A stretch of 54,709 nucleotides of DNA from a virus: positions 1 to 54,709 of IMG/VR virus record IMGVR_UViG_3300009545_000027; one strand, written 5' to 3'. The first letter of the stretch is position 1. The number at the start of each line of letters is the position of its first letter. The notes below the pieces were generated by a model, which saw nothing but the letters and a program-made list of their open reading frames with translations, ran no database searches and was not told the origin of the DNA. This document shows, in pieces, positions 41,141 through 48,506 of this stretch. Made by a program: the position numbers and the translations under genes.

Positions 41141-41635
41141 ATGACAAACCACAAACACTGCAACGAAGTTTCCGACCTGTACGCGGTTTCGGCTTGTGAA
41201 GCCGCCTATGATGCTGCTGATCAGTGCCATGAATGCGGGCGCGAATCGGATTATGCATTGCGCGAGGATTGCACGGGTAAACGCTATTGCGGTGCATGTT
41301 GGGAAGAATTGCCCACGTGTGAATCGTGTGGCGAAGCTGGTGGTAAGGTGGTTGCTGTGGTTGACGCCGACGGATTGCCCGCAATCGCCTGTTCGCTGTG
41401 CGCGGCAGACTTCGATTTTGATAGTGATGTCGTTACCGAAGAAGAGAACGACGAAGCCGCAACGGACGCGGGCACGTTCGATGGTCTCATGACCTCCGAA
41501 GATTTCTATCACTACCAGGAAATGCTATCGGAAATACAGGCGGAACGCGCGGCAGAACGCTACTATGAAGACGCGGGATGGCAAGAAGCATTGCTTGATT
41601 CGTACGTCGAATCTGGTTTTATTTCCCGGTACTGA
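41141..41635 (+). CDS. Zinc-finger accessory protein
   Basis: Start ATG 41141 after GAGAGCGAAC. The 164-residue product has several Cys pairs: CHECGRES, CGACWEELPTCESCGEAGG and CSLCAADF, which could bind two or three zinc ions in a RING-like or ribbon arrangement. The C-terminal third is acidic and helical. First gene of the right-hand accessory region. Function unknown. Confidence 0.75.
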   Translation: MTNHKHCNEVSDLYAVSACEAAYDAADQCHECGRESDYALREDCTGKRYCGACWEELPTCESCGEAGGKVVAVVDADGLPAIACSLCAADFDFDSDVVTEEENDEAATDAGTFDGLMTSEDFYHYQEMLSEIQAERAAERYYEDAGWQEALLDSYVESGFISRY

Positions 41636-41654
41636 AAAAATTCTTGGATTTTGC

Positions 41655-41685
41655 TGGACAACCGCGAAAGCAGTATAATATTATA
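41655..41685 (+). promoter_or_regulatory. Palindromic-box promoter P7
   Basis: TTGGATTTTGC upstream, TGGACA at 41655-41660, 18 bases, TATTAT inside TATAATATTATA (41674-41685), then a 43-base leader before the vWA gene. Confidence 0.82.
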
Positions 41686-41728
41686 AAGAAGTACCGCAAT
41701 CGCGGATACACGAAAGAGGAGAGCGAAA

Positions 41729-42436
41729 ATGTTTAACCTGAATCTGAAGGGCACCGAGTTAGTGAAGCAGAACACCGAGGTCGCGACGACCACGAACCCG
41801 AAAGTCGGCAAGCTTGCTGATCAGTACGCCGAATTCGCGAAGCTGGTTTACGTCATCGACGTTTCCGGGTCGATGGGGACGAACATCTACGCGACCGACG
41901 AGAACGCCGAAGAAACCTGCATGTCGCGTATCGAACTCGTGCGTCGTATGGGTAAGTCCGAACTGGCGAAGCGCTTCAAGAAGTATCCGAATTCGAATGT
42001 CGCGGTTGTGGAATTCGGCGACGGTGCAGACATCAAGTTCGATAGCGGTACACAAGCGGATGCCGAACAGGCGCTTGACGAACTGAATTGTGATGGTCCG
42101 CGTGCATCGGGTACTGATATTCTCGCGGGTATCCGTGGTGCCATGAAAGCCGCGAAGAAGTCGCCATCATCGATCGGCGTTCACCAGTTCATCATCGTCA
42201 GTGATGGTGGTGATTCCGGTACTGCCTATCTTCCCGAGTGGATGCCTGCATTAAAGGCATCGGGCGTCACGATGGACTACATTCACATCGGCGACGAAGC
42301 GTACATGAACACGTACCTCAAGACCGCGTGCGAGGAATTAGGCGGCGTCGCGGTCGCGGTCAACACGATCGAAGCGTTCAAAGAAAAGTTCCTTGCCGCC
42401 GCAGGACGTCTCATGATCGCAGCACCGACGGCGTAG
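41729..42436 (+). CDS. von Willebrand factor A domain protein
   Basis: The 235-residue protein has the MIDAS motif VIDVSGSMG, later SGTDIL and IIVSDGGDSG, as in metal-dependent vWA domains. GAGGAGAGCGAAA precedes ATG. vWA proteins often bind partner proteins or metal; in phages and tellurium-type operons they are common and mostly uncharacterised. Its exact role here is unknown. It is the first gene of its own transcript. Confidence 0.85.
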   Translation: MFNLNLKGTELVKQNTEVATTTNPKVGKLADQYAEFAKLVYVIDVSGSMGTNIYATDENAEETCMSRIELVRRMGKSELAKRFKKYPNSNVAVVEFGDGADIKFDSGTQADAEQALDELNCDGPRASGTDILAGIRGAMKAAKKSPSSIGVHQFIIVSDGGDSGTAYLPEWMPALKASGVTMDYIHIGDEAYMNTYLKTACEELGGVAVAVNTIEAFKEKFLAAAGRLMIAAPTA

Positions 42437-42450
42437 TTGCAGATAGCATC

Positions 42451-42466
42451 GGGCGGGCAACCGCCC
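42451..42466 (+). terminator. Hairpin with GCAA tetraloop
   Basis: GGGCGG-GCAA-CCGCCC, 6-bp stem with a GNRA-type loop, 15 bases after the vWA stop. No T run, so a weak terminator or RNA-stability hairpin. Confidence 0.5.
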
Positions 42467-42519
42467 TATGTAATGCGGCAGGGTACGTCTAAAGCCCGGA
42501 CCCATTAGGAGAGCGAACA

Positions 42520-42840
42520 ATGAATTTTCCGAACAGCGAAGAACTCGGTGACGGTTTCGTTTTGAGTTATCAGGTTGCAAAGGACGGACAGTCCGGACGC
42601 GCGATCATCAAGGACGGTGCAGGTGAGATCGTTGCACGCGGCAACGTCGTTACTGCCGATGCGCATTTGAAAGCAAGCCGTTTTGCAGCGGTTGCCGCGT
42701 GGATGGAAACCCGCGAAACGCCTAGCGACCACAAAGACGACTACGCCGGATACGATGACGGTGGCGTTGAACTCGACTTTGACGAAGAAGAAGAAGACGA
42801 AGACCCGGACGAAGAAGACGAAGACTCGGAGTACCTGTAA
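42520..42840 (+). CDS. Small protein with acidic tail
   Basis: The 106-residue product has a compact alpha/beta part (DGFVLSYQVAKDGQSGRAII) and a strongly acidic C-terminal tail of Asp/Glu from about residue 88. AGGAGAGCGAACA precedes ATG. It may mimic DNA or bind basic partners; this is inference from charge alone. Confidence 0.72.
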   Translation: MNFPNSEELGDGFVLSYQVAKDGQSGRAIIKDGAGEIVARGNVVTADAHLKASRFAAVAAWMETRETPSDHKDDYAGYDDGGVELDFDEEEEDEDPDEEDEDSEYL

Positions 42841-42868
42841 AAATAATCCAAAAATTTCCGCGAAAACA

Positions 42869-42902
42869 TTGGACAACGCGGGCGGAAACGTATAATATTA
42901 TA
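42869..42902 (+). promoter_or_regulatory. Palindromic-box promoter P8
   Basis: TTGGACA at 42869-42875 and TATAATATTATA at 42891-42902; spacing is longer than in the others. A TCCAA...TTGGA inverted pair overlaps the -35 box. Confidence 0.75.
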
Positions 42903-42923
42903 ACTGGAGAGCGAAACAAACAA

Positions 42924-43940
42924 ATGAACACGAAGCCGCCCGCAGTAGTGCCGATCAAAACCCCGAAAGTAAAGATCGCGGATCTTGAAGCCGCGTACGA
43001 ATGGCTTCCGGTGAGTCCCGAAGCTGGATTAACGATGGCGCTTAGCTGGTTCTCACAGAATGCGCCTGCGTTGCTCTACAATGACGCGCTTGACGACAAC
43101 CGCAAAAAGGCGCATGAACGCGCGACGAAGTCGCTAGCACTCGGTGATCAAGGCATCACGATCAACGAACGGTGGACTAGTTACATGACCGCGATTCGCC
43201 TGTTCGAATCGAAGGTTTGGCCGTCGAAAGGTCTGCCGAAATTAGACGAAGCGCTTGCCGCGAAGACACCGCGCAAGTATGCGAAGCTTGCCGCGTTTCT
43301 GGAAGAACTCGGCGGACTGTTGCAGGGGATCGTGACGATTGCGCCGACGCAAATGTCGACGCGCTTGATGATCAATCCGTCTTTAAAGCTGATGGGCATT
43401 CCGGTTCCGGAACTCGAAAAGATGATGGCGGACGGTGCGTTGAAGACGCTGGTTCTTGAAGCGATGACTTTTGCACAGGCGTCGGTTGCTGACGAAAAAG
43501 GCAACGTCGACGGCGACAGGTTCATGAATGCAATGACTACGATCTTGAATCGCATTGCAAATCAAATCGCATCCGTTAAGCTTGCACCCGTGTCTGTTGC
43601 ACCTGTGGTGCCCGCGCCCGTTCAACAGGTGCCTGTGGTGCCCGCGCCCGTTCAAGTGCCCGTACAAGCGCCTGTAACGTCCGTAACGGGCACCGGAAAC
43701 GCGACCGCGCATCTTGCCGCGATTGATCCTTTCGGACGGTTCCGGCAAGGTACGGCAAAAGCCGCAGTTGCCGCAACGATCGCGTCGGGCGCGTGGGTTC
43801 CGATGGCGGATCTAGTCGCAATTTGCGATTCAATGGGCATCACTACCGGGCAAATCGGTGTTGCTTTCAAGCAATTGACCGCGCACACCGGACGCACGAT
43901 CGAGTTTCGCAACGATAAAAAAGAAGTCCGAATTGCCTAG
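42924..43940 (+). CDS. Protein with C-terminal winged-helix-like domain (paralogue A)
   Basis: The 338-residue product has a helical domain of about 215 residues (contains ALSWFSQNAPALLYNDALDD), a Pro/Val/Ala-rich linker (repeats of VVPAPVQ) and a 70-residue C-terminal domain. That last domain (FGRFRQGTAKAAVAATIASG, ITTGQIGVAFKQL, IEFRNDKK) aligns with the C-terminus of the next protein. The plan suggests DNA-binding. AACTGGAGAGCGAA precedes ATG with a 4-5 base spacer more. Confidence 0.75.
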   Translation: MNTKPPAVVPIKTPKVKIADLEAAYEWLPVSPEAGLTMALSWFSQNAPALLYNDALDDNRKKAHERATKSLALGDQGITINERWTSYMTAIRLFESKVWPSKGLPKLDEALAAKTPRKYAKLAAFLEELGGLLQGIVTIAPTQMSTRLMINPSLKLMGIPVPELEKMMADGALKTLVLEAMTFAQASVADEKGNVDGDRFMNAMTTILNRIANQIASVKLAPVSVAPVVPAPVQQVPVVPAPVQVPVQAPVTSVTGTGNATAHLAAIDPFGRFRQGTAKAAVAATIASGAWVPMADLVAICDSMGITTGQIGVAFKQLTAHTGRTIEFRNDKKEVRIA

Positions 43941-43955
43941 GGAACTGGTTAACTG

Positions 43956-43980
43956 TGCGGGAAGACTCAAACTTCCCGCA
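43956..43980 (+). terminator. Hairpin terminator-like structure
   Basis: TGCGGGAAG / CTTCCCGCA, perfect 9-bp stem with a 7-base loop, followed by TTTAGT. Moderate intrinsic terminator before promoter P9. Confidence 0.7.
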
Positions 43981-43998
43981 TTTAGTCCAATATTTTGT

Positions 43999-44028
43999 TG
44001 GACATTCACGAAACTGAATAATATTATA
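43999..44028 (+). promoter_or_regulatory. Palindromic-box promoter P9
   Basis: TGGACA (43999-44004), 17 bases, TATTAT inside AATAATATTATA (44017-44028). GTCCAA...TTGGAC forms an inverted pair across the -35 box. Confidence 0.78.
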
Positions 44029-44040
44029 GGAGAGTACTTT

Positions 44041-45051
44041 ATGTCAGAGTGCGCGCTAGATGGGTGCGAAAACACGATTAACCCGATGTTGCCGTTTGGC
44101 ATCCAGGGACGTAACGAAAAATATTGCTCGCGAACATGCGTCGATATCGCGTTTGCGGCAATTCAGAAAGGGCAAAAAGGAAAGAAACAGACGGTGCAGA
44201 CACCAGCAGCAGATTACGGAAACGCAGGCGTCACGCGCGCCCGTTGCGATCTCAAGTCATGCCGAAAGCCGATCACAATCAAATGGGCAGACCGTGCGAG
44301 CGGCAAGGAATACTGTTCGAATAAATGCCTGAAACAGGCGAAGGATAACGAAATGTCAGGAGCAACCGCCACAGCAACCGAAGAAGACCTCAACACGATC
44401 GAGGAAATCACCGAAACCGAAACGCCGGAAACGGACATCGTCGAAACTGTCGAAGACCCGGAGTTTGAACCCACGGACGCCGCATCGGAACCCGTGTCGA
44501 CGCCTGCACCTGTGCCCGCAGGCAAAACGAAGGGCAAGAAGACCGCGAAGGCAAAGCCTGTGCCGACAGCACCCGCGACCGCGAAGAAAGCCGCTAAGCC
44601 CGTCAAGAACGCGAAAGCGGCGGCAAAGAAATCGACCGCGAAGCCTGCACCTGCTAAGAAAGCGGCAAAGACGGCAAAAGCGGCAGTAGCGGCAAAGCCT
44701 AAGAAAACGGCGGCAAAAGCGGCAGTAGCGGCAAAGACGGCAAAGACGGCAAAGACGGAAAAAGCCGCAAAGGTCAAGAAAGCGCCGAAGACGCCGAAAG
44801 CGCCGAAGGTTGCAAAGGTTGGATTTGACGTGTTCCGGGAAGGTTCCGCGAAGCATACGATCGCGATGGCGTTCAAGACCGGGAAGTACATGACCCGTGA
44901 AGCGCTTGAAGAACTGGCGGAAAAAGCTGGTGTCGGGTTCGGTCAAGTCCGGTTTGCGATTGCACAGCTTGAAACACGCGGCGGTATCGAATTTGAAAGC
45001 CGTGAATCAGACGGCGCGTTCCGGGCAAAACTGCCTGTGAAAGCCGCTTAA
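44041..45051 (+). CDS. Histone-H1-like tailed protein with C-terminal winged helix (paralogue B)
   Basis: Start ATG 44041 behind AGGAGAG, right after P9; an upstream start at 43933 would cross the promoter and is rejected. The 336-residue product has two Cys motifs (CALDGCEN...CSRTC and CDLKSCRK...CSNKC), an acidic Glu/Thr stretch, a Lys/Ala/Pro-rich stretch like eukaryotic H1 or bacterial Hc1 tails (repeats of KAAKTAKAA type), and a C-terminal winged-helix-like domain FDVFREGSAKHTIAMAFKTG...VGFGQVRFAIAQL. It probably compacts or marks DNA. Confidence 0.75.
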   Translation: MSECALDGCENTINPMLPFGIQGRNEKYCSRTCVDIAFAAIQKGQKGKKQTVQTPAADYGNAGVTRARCDLKSCRKPITIKWADRASGKEYCSNKCLKQAKDNEMSGATATATEEDLNTIEEITETETPETDIVETVEDPEFEPTDAASEPVSTPAPVPAGKTKGKKTAKAKPVPTAPATAKKAAKPVKNAKAAAKKSTAKPAPAKKAAKTAKAAVAAKPKKTAAKAAVAAKTAKTAKTEKAAKVKKAPKTPKAPKVAKVGFDVFREGSAKHTIAMAFKTGKYMTREALEELAEKAGVGFGQVRFAIAQLETRGGIEFESRESDGAFRAKLPVKAA

Positions 45052-45075
45052 GATCTCTTGCGCAGAGAAGGGAAT

Positions 45076-45112
45076 GCGCGGGAACTTGACGAAACGACTC
45101 GTCTTCCCGCGC
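45076..45112 (+). terminator. Long hairpin behind the H1-like gene
   Basis: GCGCGGGAA (45076-45084) and TTCCCGCGC (45104-45112), with an inner GACGA/TCGTC stem and a 3-base bulge. No T run follows; probably a terminator or 3'-end stabiliser. Confidence 0.6.
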
Positions 45113-45159
45113 GCACACCTTAACCCCCCAATCCTCTAAAAATAAATTTCACTTTTGCA

Positions 45160-45189
45160 TGGATTTTGTCACGGTCTTATAATATTATA
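45160..45189 (+). promoter_or_regulatory. Palindromic-box promoter P10
   Basis: TGGATT (45160-45165), 17 bases, TATTAT inside TATAATATTATA (45178-45189). The leader has a GGAAC/GTTCC hairpin before CGGAGAGCGAA and ATG 45233. Confidence 0.78.
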
Positions 45190-45232
45190 CATTCAGGAAC
45201 AAAAACGGTTCCGGTAGAATACGGAGAGCGAA

Positions 45233-45397
45233 ATGAAAACAGTAGAGATCAAGCTAACGATTCAGTTTTCCGCCGACGCGGGAATCACGCCCGGAATCGT
45301 TGCACACCAGCTTAAAGACATGATCGAAACGGACGCCGATTACTTCGGCATTCGTGGTGCTGACGTCACGGCAATTGAAGCGCGCGAGGTCCGCTAA
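45233..45397 (+). CDS. 54-residue unknown protein
   Basis: MKTVEIKLTIQFSADAGITP, then VAHQLKDMIETDADYFGIRG: a small alpha/beta fold. GGAGAGCGAA before ATG is a strong ribosome binding site, and its stop shares one base with the next start. Function unknown. Confidence 0.7.
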   Translation: MKTVEIKLTIQFSADAGITPGIVAHQLKDMIETDADYFGIRGADVTAIEAREVR

Positions 45398-46128
45398 TGA
45401 ACATCATCACGCGCCCGGACGCGATTGCACGCATTCAGGAAGTATATGCGTCGTTGACGCGTGCAACTTGTGAAATCCGCAAAGGACATTGGACGGACGC
45501 AAAAGATCCGCTTGCCGACGCACTTTTCGAATTGCAAAAGATTGCATCAGCAGTCCGCGACGCCGCGAACGTTGAAAGTACGGTCGTTGAAGCTGTCGGC
45601 GTTCATAATTCGAAAGGGTATGACGCGAAGAACAAACCTGTCGGCAGTGCTGCGTATGGCACGCCACCTGCACGGAAGAAAAACATCAAGCCGACAGGCA
45701 AGCCGCAAAACGAACCGCACGTTTATATTCCAACTGCTACACCCGGATACTGTACGTGTGGGCGGTTTGCTGATCATCCGATTCACGGCATAAATGCGCG
45801 TGCAGGTGCAATGGGGTACCGTGGCAGTCAATCATTGACACCGGGATTGAATCCGATACCACCGAAGACGAAGCCGATCATCACGGAACCGCCACCGACG
45901 CCGATTGTCACGCCACCACCTGCGACAGGTTCGACGACGATCGCGGCGGACAAGACGGAAGTCACGTTTGATTTTTCGAAGCCATTCGAATCTGAAGTTC
46001 AAACCATTTGGGACAACTTGACCGAGGAATTACGCGGCAAGATCGCGACTCGGTTCAACGATACAAACAAATCCGTGACAGTGAAGCTTCGCGGTGTTGC
46101 GATCACGGTTGGAAAACACGAGGGATAA
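45397..46128 (+). CDS. Unknown protein with proline-rich linker
   Basis: The 243-residue product has a helical N-terminal domain, a basic linker (PPARKKNIKPTGK), a C-x-C zinc-like motif GYCTCGRFADHPIHG, a Pro/Thr-rich linker (ITEPPPTPIVTPPP) and a small C-terminal domain. Modular, perhaps DNA- or protein-binding. No family recognised. Confidence 0.7.
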   Translation: MNIITRPDAIARIQEVYASLTRATCEIRKGHWTDAKDPLADALFELQKIASAVRDAANVESTVVEAVGVHNSKGYDAKNKPVGSAAYGTPPARKKNIKPTGKPQNEPHVYIPTATPGYCTCGRFADHPIHGINARAGAMGYRGSQSLTPGLNPIPPKTKPIITEPPPTPIVTPPPATGSTTIAADKTEVTFDFSKPFESEVQTIWDNLTEELRGKIATRFNDTNKSVTVKLRGVAITVGKHEG

Positions 46129-46129
46129 A

Positions 46130-46486
46130 ATGCAAAAGCAGATATCGAAGAAGCGCGCACCCGTGCCGCCATCAAAGAAAGCATCAGTCGAACCGGGTGA
46201 TCGAAACTCGCAATTTAACGACAAGTACCCGGACAAGCTGATTATTGGTGTGCAGTCTTATGCGGACGACGAAGACAATGAAGGACTTGTCGAATCAAAC
46301 ACGATCCACGAATTCAGTACGCCGATCCACGTTCATGAATGGACTTTATTGCAGGTACCTGCAAAGACCGGGCGCGTCGTTGCCATCTACCGTCTTGAAC
46401 GTCTCGTTGAAGTCAGCCAGTTGAAGAAGCTGGTAATGACGGACGCAGACGGAAACGAACTCCGCACGGAGGAACAACCGCTGTGA
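46130..46486 (+). CDS. Unknown protein ending EEQPL
   Basis: Start ATG 46130, one base after the previous stop. The 118-residue product begins with a basic Lys/Pro stretch and then a beta-rich domain. It ends EEQPL, like the next gene; the DNA at both ends is identical (see repeat at 46468). Confidence 0.68.
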   Translation: MQKQISKKRAPVPPSKKASVEPGDRNSQFNDKYPDKLIIGVQSYADDEDNEGLVESNTIHEFSTPIHVHEWTLLQVPAKTGRVVAIYRLERLVEVSQLKKLVMTDADGNELRTEEQPL

Positions 46487-46707
46487 AGAACTTCGTCGTC
46501 TGCACAGGACCCGGTTGTGTGCTGTGCGCGATCGTGGCACACACCAAAAAGCTACTGGCGACACCTGCACCCGATTTGAAGGGCAAGACGTTCGAACTTC
46601 ACAGGTGGAACATGGTTGAATCGCCAGATGAACAACAGGCGGAAATGCGCGTCGACATCGGTACATTGAACGACCTGATAGATATGGAGGAACAACCGCT
46701 GTGAAGA
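46468..46707 (+). repeat. 22-base direct repeat at two successive gene junctions
   Basis: The same 22 bases occur at 46468-46489 and 46686-46707: GGAGGAAC, then a stop-start overlap GTGA. Each copy supplies the Shine-Dalgarno and GTG start of the next gene. Confidence 0.85.
46483..46704 (+). CDS. Small Cys-containing protein
   Basis: The 73-residue product starts with GTG overlapping the previous stop; GGAGG lies upstream. CTGPGCVLCAI contains a C-x4-C-x2-C series. It ends EEQPL. Function unknown. Confidence 0.68.
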   Translation: MKNFVVCTGPGCVLCAIVAHTKKLLATPAPDLKGKTFELHRWNMVESPDEQQAEMRVDIGTLNDLIDMEEQPL

Positions 46708-46892
46708 TTCCGATCACGCTGAACTTCAGTGAAGAACTGATCAAAGACGCAATCAGTAAAGCGGCGCTTGCGCAACATCCGGACGCCGAAATTCATACCG
46801 TTACGCTGACGGTGCATGTTGACGAAGATCGACCCGGACAACGAATCGAATCTGTAACCGCGCAAGTCAGCTTAAAGAGCGACACAGCGTAA
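46701..46892 (+). CDS. Small beta-rich protein
   Basis: The 63-residue product (GTG start inside the second repeat copy) alternates strand-like segments: KIPITLNFSEELIKDAISKA and IHTVTLTVHVDE. Similar in style to the 54-residue protein at 45233. Function unknown. Confidence 0.68.
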   Translation: MKIPITLNFSEELIKDAISKAALAQHPDAEIHTVTLTVHVDEDRPGQRIESVTAQVSLKSDTA

Positions 46893-46919
46893 AATAGTTT
46901 GACCTTGGAGGGTCGAATA

Positions 46920-47321
46920 ATGAACAGTAGAAGAATAGGGATCATCTTGTTTATGGTGCTGGCGATTGTCGCGATTACCAGTTTCGGCGGCGCGCACGGT
47001 GTCAAGCCGATACAGGTTGCGCATTCGCAAGATTCTGGCGGGTGTACCGGGTGCTCGACCGACATGGCCTGTTATCAGTGCCACATCATGAACTACTATT
47101 GGGAAAACGCCGTTAACTACGGGTGCATCGGTTGCAGTTCGAATTACCCGTACAAACTCAAGTCGGATCAGTGGCGGCGCGATAGTGTCACGGGAAACAA
47201 GCTTTCTTTCGTCAAAGGCTTTGAAAAGTTGCCACTGCCACCAGACCATAAGCAGAGTGCTATCGACTTCCATAAGAAGCCGAACCCCTGTCAGCGGAAA
47301 ATGAGCACTATCACCGAATAG
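46920..47321 (+). CDS. Secreted Cys-rich protein with CxxCH motif
   Basis: Start ATG 46920 behind GGAGGGTCG. The first 27 residues form a signal peptide (basic RR, hydrophobic IGIILFMVLAIVAITSF, then GGAHG). The mature part has eight Cys, including CTGC, CYQCH and CIGC. CxxCH is the c-type haem motif, but only one such copy is present, so disulphides or zinc are as likely. Probably periplasmic in a Gram-negative host. Role unknown. Confidence 0.72.
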   Translation: MNSRRIGIILFMVLAIVAITSFGGAHGVKPIQVAHSQDSGGCTGCSTDMACYQCHIMNYYWENAVNYGCIGCSSNYPYKLKSDQWRRDSVTGNKLSFVKGFEKLPLPPDHKQSAIDFHKKPNPCQRKMSTITE

Positions 47322-47336
47322 TTCCCGCAAACATTC

Positions 47337-47391
47337 CGCGTGTTGGAATAGTACGGGTATAAGGTACACACCCGATGAAATCCAACACGCG
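47337..47391 (+). other. Nested inverted repeat overlapping a promoter region
   Basis: CGCGTGTTGGA (47337-47347) and TCCAACACGCG (47381-47391) are perfect 11-bp arms; inside are CGGGT/ACCCG. The arms include the TTGGA/TCCAA pair seen around the palindromic promoters. TATGGAATTATA (47393-47404), a decayed palindrome, follows, then GATTC and ATG. It may be an operator or an RNA hairpin. Confidence 0.6.
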
Positions 47392-47409
47392 TTATGGAAT
47401 TATAGATTC

Positions 47410-47640
47410 ATGCAAACCTTAACCGCAGCAACGAAGCAGACGAAGTTAGAACACGGTTCGGTGTTCGGACCGTTCAGCCGTTATCAGTTGATCCGGCATG
47501 AGTCGCACCGAGGACCCGAGTTTTCGATGTGGTTCGTGCAGGACGCCGAAAAGGTCGACCCGCAGTTCCCGCAGTTCCCTGCGGTCATCCGTCAGGCGTT
47601 CACGATCACGGACGCGGTCAAAGGGTTGGCGGTCGAATGA
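47410..47640 (+). CDS. Small protein, probably leaderless
   Basis: The 76-residue product has a compact domain with YQLIRHESHRGPEFSMWFVQD and a Phe/Pro-rich middle. The start follows TTATAGATTC directly, the same bases as before the leaderless gene at 13566, and has no Shine-Dalgarno. Function unknown. Confidence 0.68.
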   Translation: MQTLTAATKQTKLEHGSVFGPFSRYQLIRHESHRGPEFSMWFVQDAEKVDPQFPQFPAVIRQAFTITDAVKGLAVE

Positions 47641-47819
47641 CTGCCAAATTAGTCGTCGACCACGAAGCCAAGCACCGGGCGGAACGCCTGTGCTTATCGC
47701 TTCAAGCGTCGTTGCACAACGTTTCAGAATGTTATCCTGACAGGCTTCGCGAGTCGAAGCGCCTGTACCGGGAACTTGGCAAGCTGGTGAACAGCTTTGC
47801 GGTAAAGGTGGCAAAATGA
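47637..47819 (+). CDS. 60-residue helical protein
   Basis: Start ATG 47637 overlaps the previous stop (ATGA). Mostly helical with a basic centre (HRAERLCLSLQASLHNVSEC, then RLRESKRLYRELGKL). Stop overlaps the next start. Function unknown. Confidence 0.65.
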   Translation: MTAKLVVDHEAKHRAERLCLSLQASLHNVSECYPDRLRESKRLYRELGKLVNSFAVKVAK

Positions 47820-47971
47820 CGCAACGGGAACTTGTTGACGCGGGATATGAAGCCGCGCTTGCAGGCAAGCCATGTGATGCACCAACGTCACGAGAACGTG
47901 ACCGGGCAGCGTGGGAACAAGGTTGGCGTGCAGGTAAGCACACAAAGGATTTGAAATCGAATGAAGCGTAA
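47816..47971 (+). CDS. RMF/CrpP-like small protein
   Basis: The 51-residue product shows AGYEAALAGKPCDAPTSRER and RAAWEQGWRAGK, the YxxGxxA..G....P......WxxGW pattern of ribosome modulation factor-like proteins that are common in proteobacteria and their phages. Such proteins can bind ribosomes; here this is inferred from the motif only. ATGA overlap with the previous stop. Confidence 0.6.
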   Translation: MTQRELVDAGYEAALAGKPCDAPTSRERDRAAWEQGWRAGKHTKDLKSNEA

Positions 47972-47989
47972 CGTCGCAAAGGAACGTGC

Positions 47990-48145
47990 ATGTACTTGGA
48001 ATCCGCGTTCCGATTTGCGGAACATGCACACATCGACAAGTCGTCGGCAGATCATCCGGTATTTGCGGCAATGTACCTGCACGGTTCCGGCAACATCGCT
48101 ATGCCGGAACGCAAATCAGCGGGCGCTAAAGCGGTGGCGACGTGA
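47990..48145 (+). CDS. Small protein (frame choice uncertain)
   Basis: MYLESAFRFAEHAHIDKSSA onward, 51 residues, with AAGGAACGTGC before ATG and codon use like its neighbours. Another frame (47961-48161) would give a 66-residue Arg/Cys-rich protein overlapping the next start; it looks less natural. One of the two is probably real. Confidence 0.5.
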   Translation: MYLESAFRFAEHAHIDKSSADHPVFAAMYLHGSGNIAMPERKSAGAKAVAT

Positions 48146-48157
48146 AAGGCGAATTAA

Positions 48158-48475
48158 GTGATCGTGATCAAGGTCATGCAGACAATTCGGTACGAAGGAC
48201 AGATACCCGTTAGGCTTCGCCAGTTCTGCGACAACAACCGCCATAAGGTCGTTGAAGTTATTCACGGTGGCGGATACGCGACCGATTCAGGCGAAGCCTA
48301 TGACGTTGCTTTACGTCGTGGTTGGAAGGATGGAAGCGACGCGCTAGGCACCACACACAGCATTATTGCGACGTCCTACATGGAAATGATTGCCGCAATC
48401 AAGGGCGCAATTCCCTGTGATTGCGAAGACTGCAAGCCAAAGCCCCGTAAAAACCTGTTTTCTTCGCGTTTCTAA
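48158..48475 (+). CDS. Small protein with CDCEDC motif
   Basis: The 105-residue product starts with GTG behind AAAGGCGAATTAA. It has an alpha/beta look with VEVIHGGGYATDSGEAYDVA and ends with CDCEDCKPKPRKN, a possible metal knuckle and basic tail. Function unknown. Confidence 0.68.
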   Translation: MIVIKVMQTIRYEGQIPVRLRQFCDNNRHKVVEVIHGGGYATDSGEAYDVALRRGWKDGSDALGTTHSIIATSYMEMIAAIKGAIPCDCEDCKPKPRKNLFSSRF

Positions 48476-48506
48476 GCCTGCCACGGCACTTTCACCCCCT
48501 TCCTGG

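Noticed and set aside
43933-44040. Upstream start for the H1-like protein
   Set aside because: It would run through a terminator hairpin and promoter P9; the AGGAGAG-preceded ATG at 44041 is clearly better.
44214-44946. Minus-strand Ala/Phe- and Arg/Cys-rich frames across the H1-like gene
   Set aside because: They are products of the Lys/Ala codon repeat read backwards.
47961-48161. 66-residue Arg/Cys-rich frame
   Set aside because: The alternative frame 47990-48145 has a better ribosome binding site and codon pattern; kept as a note in that feature.
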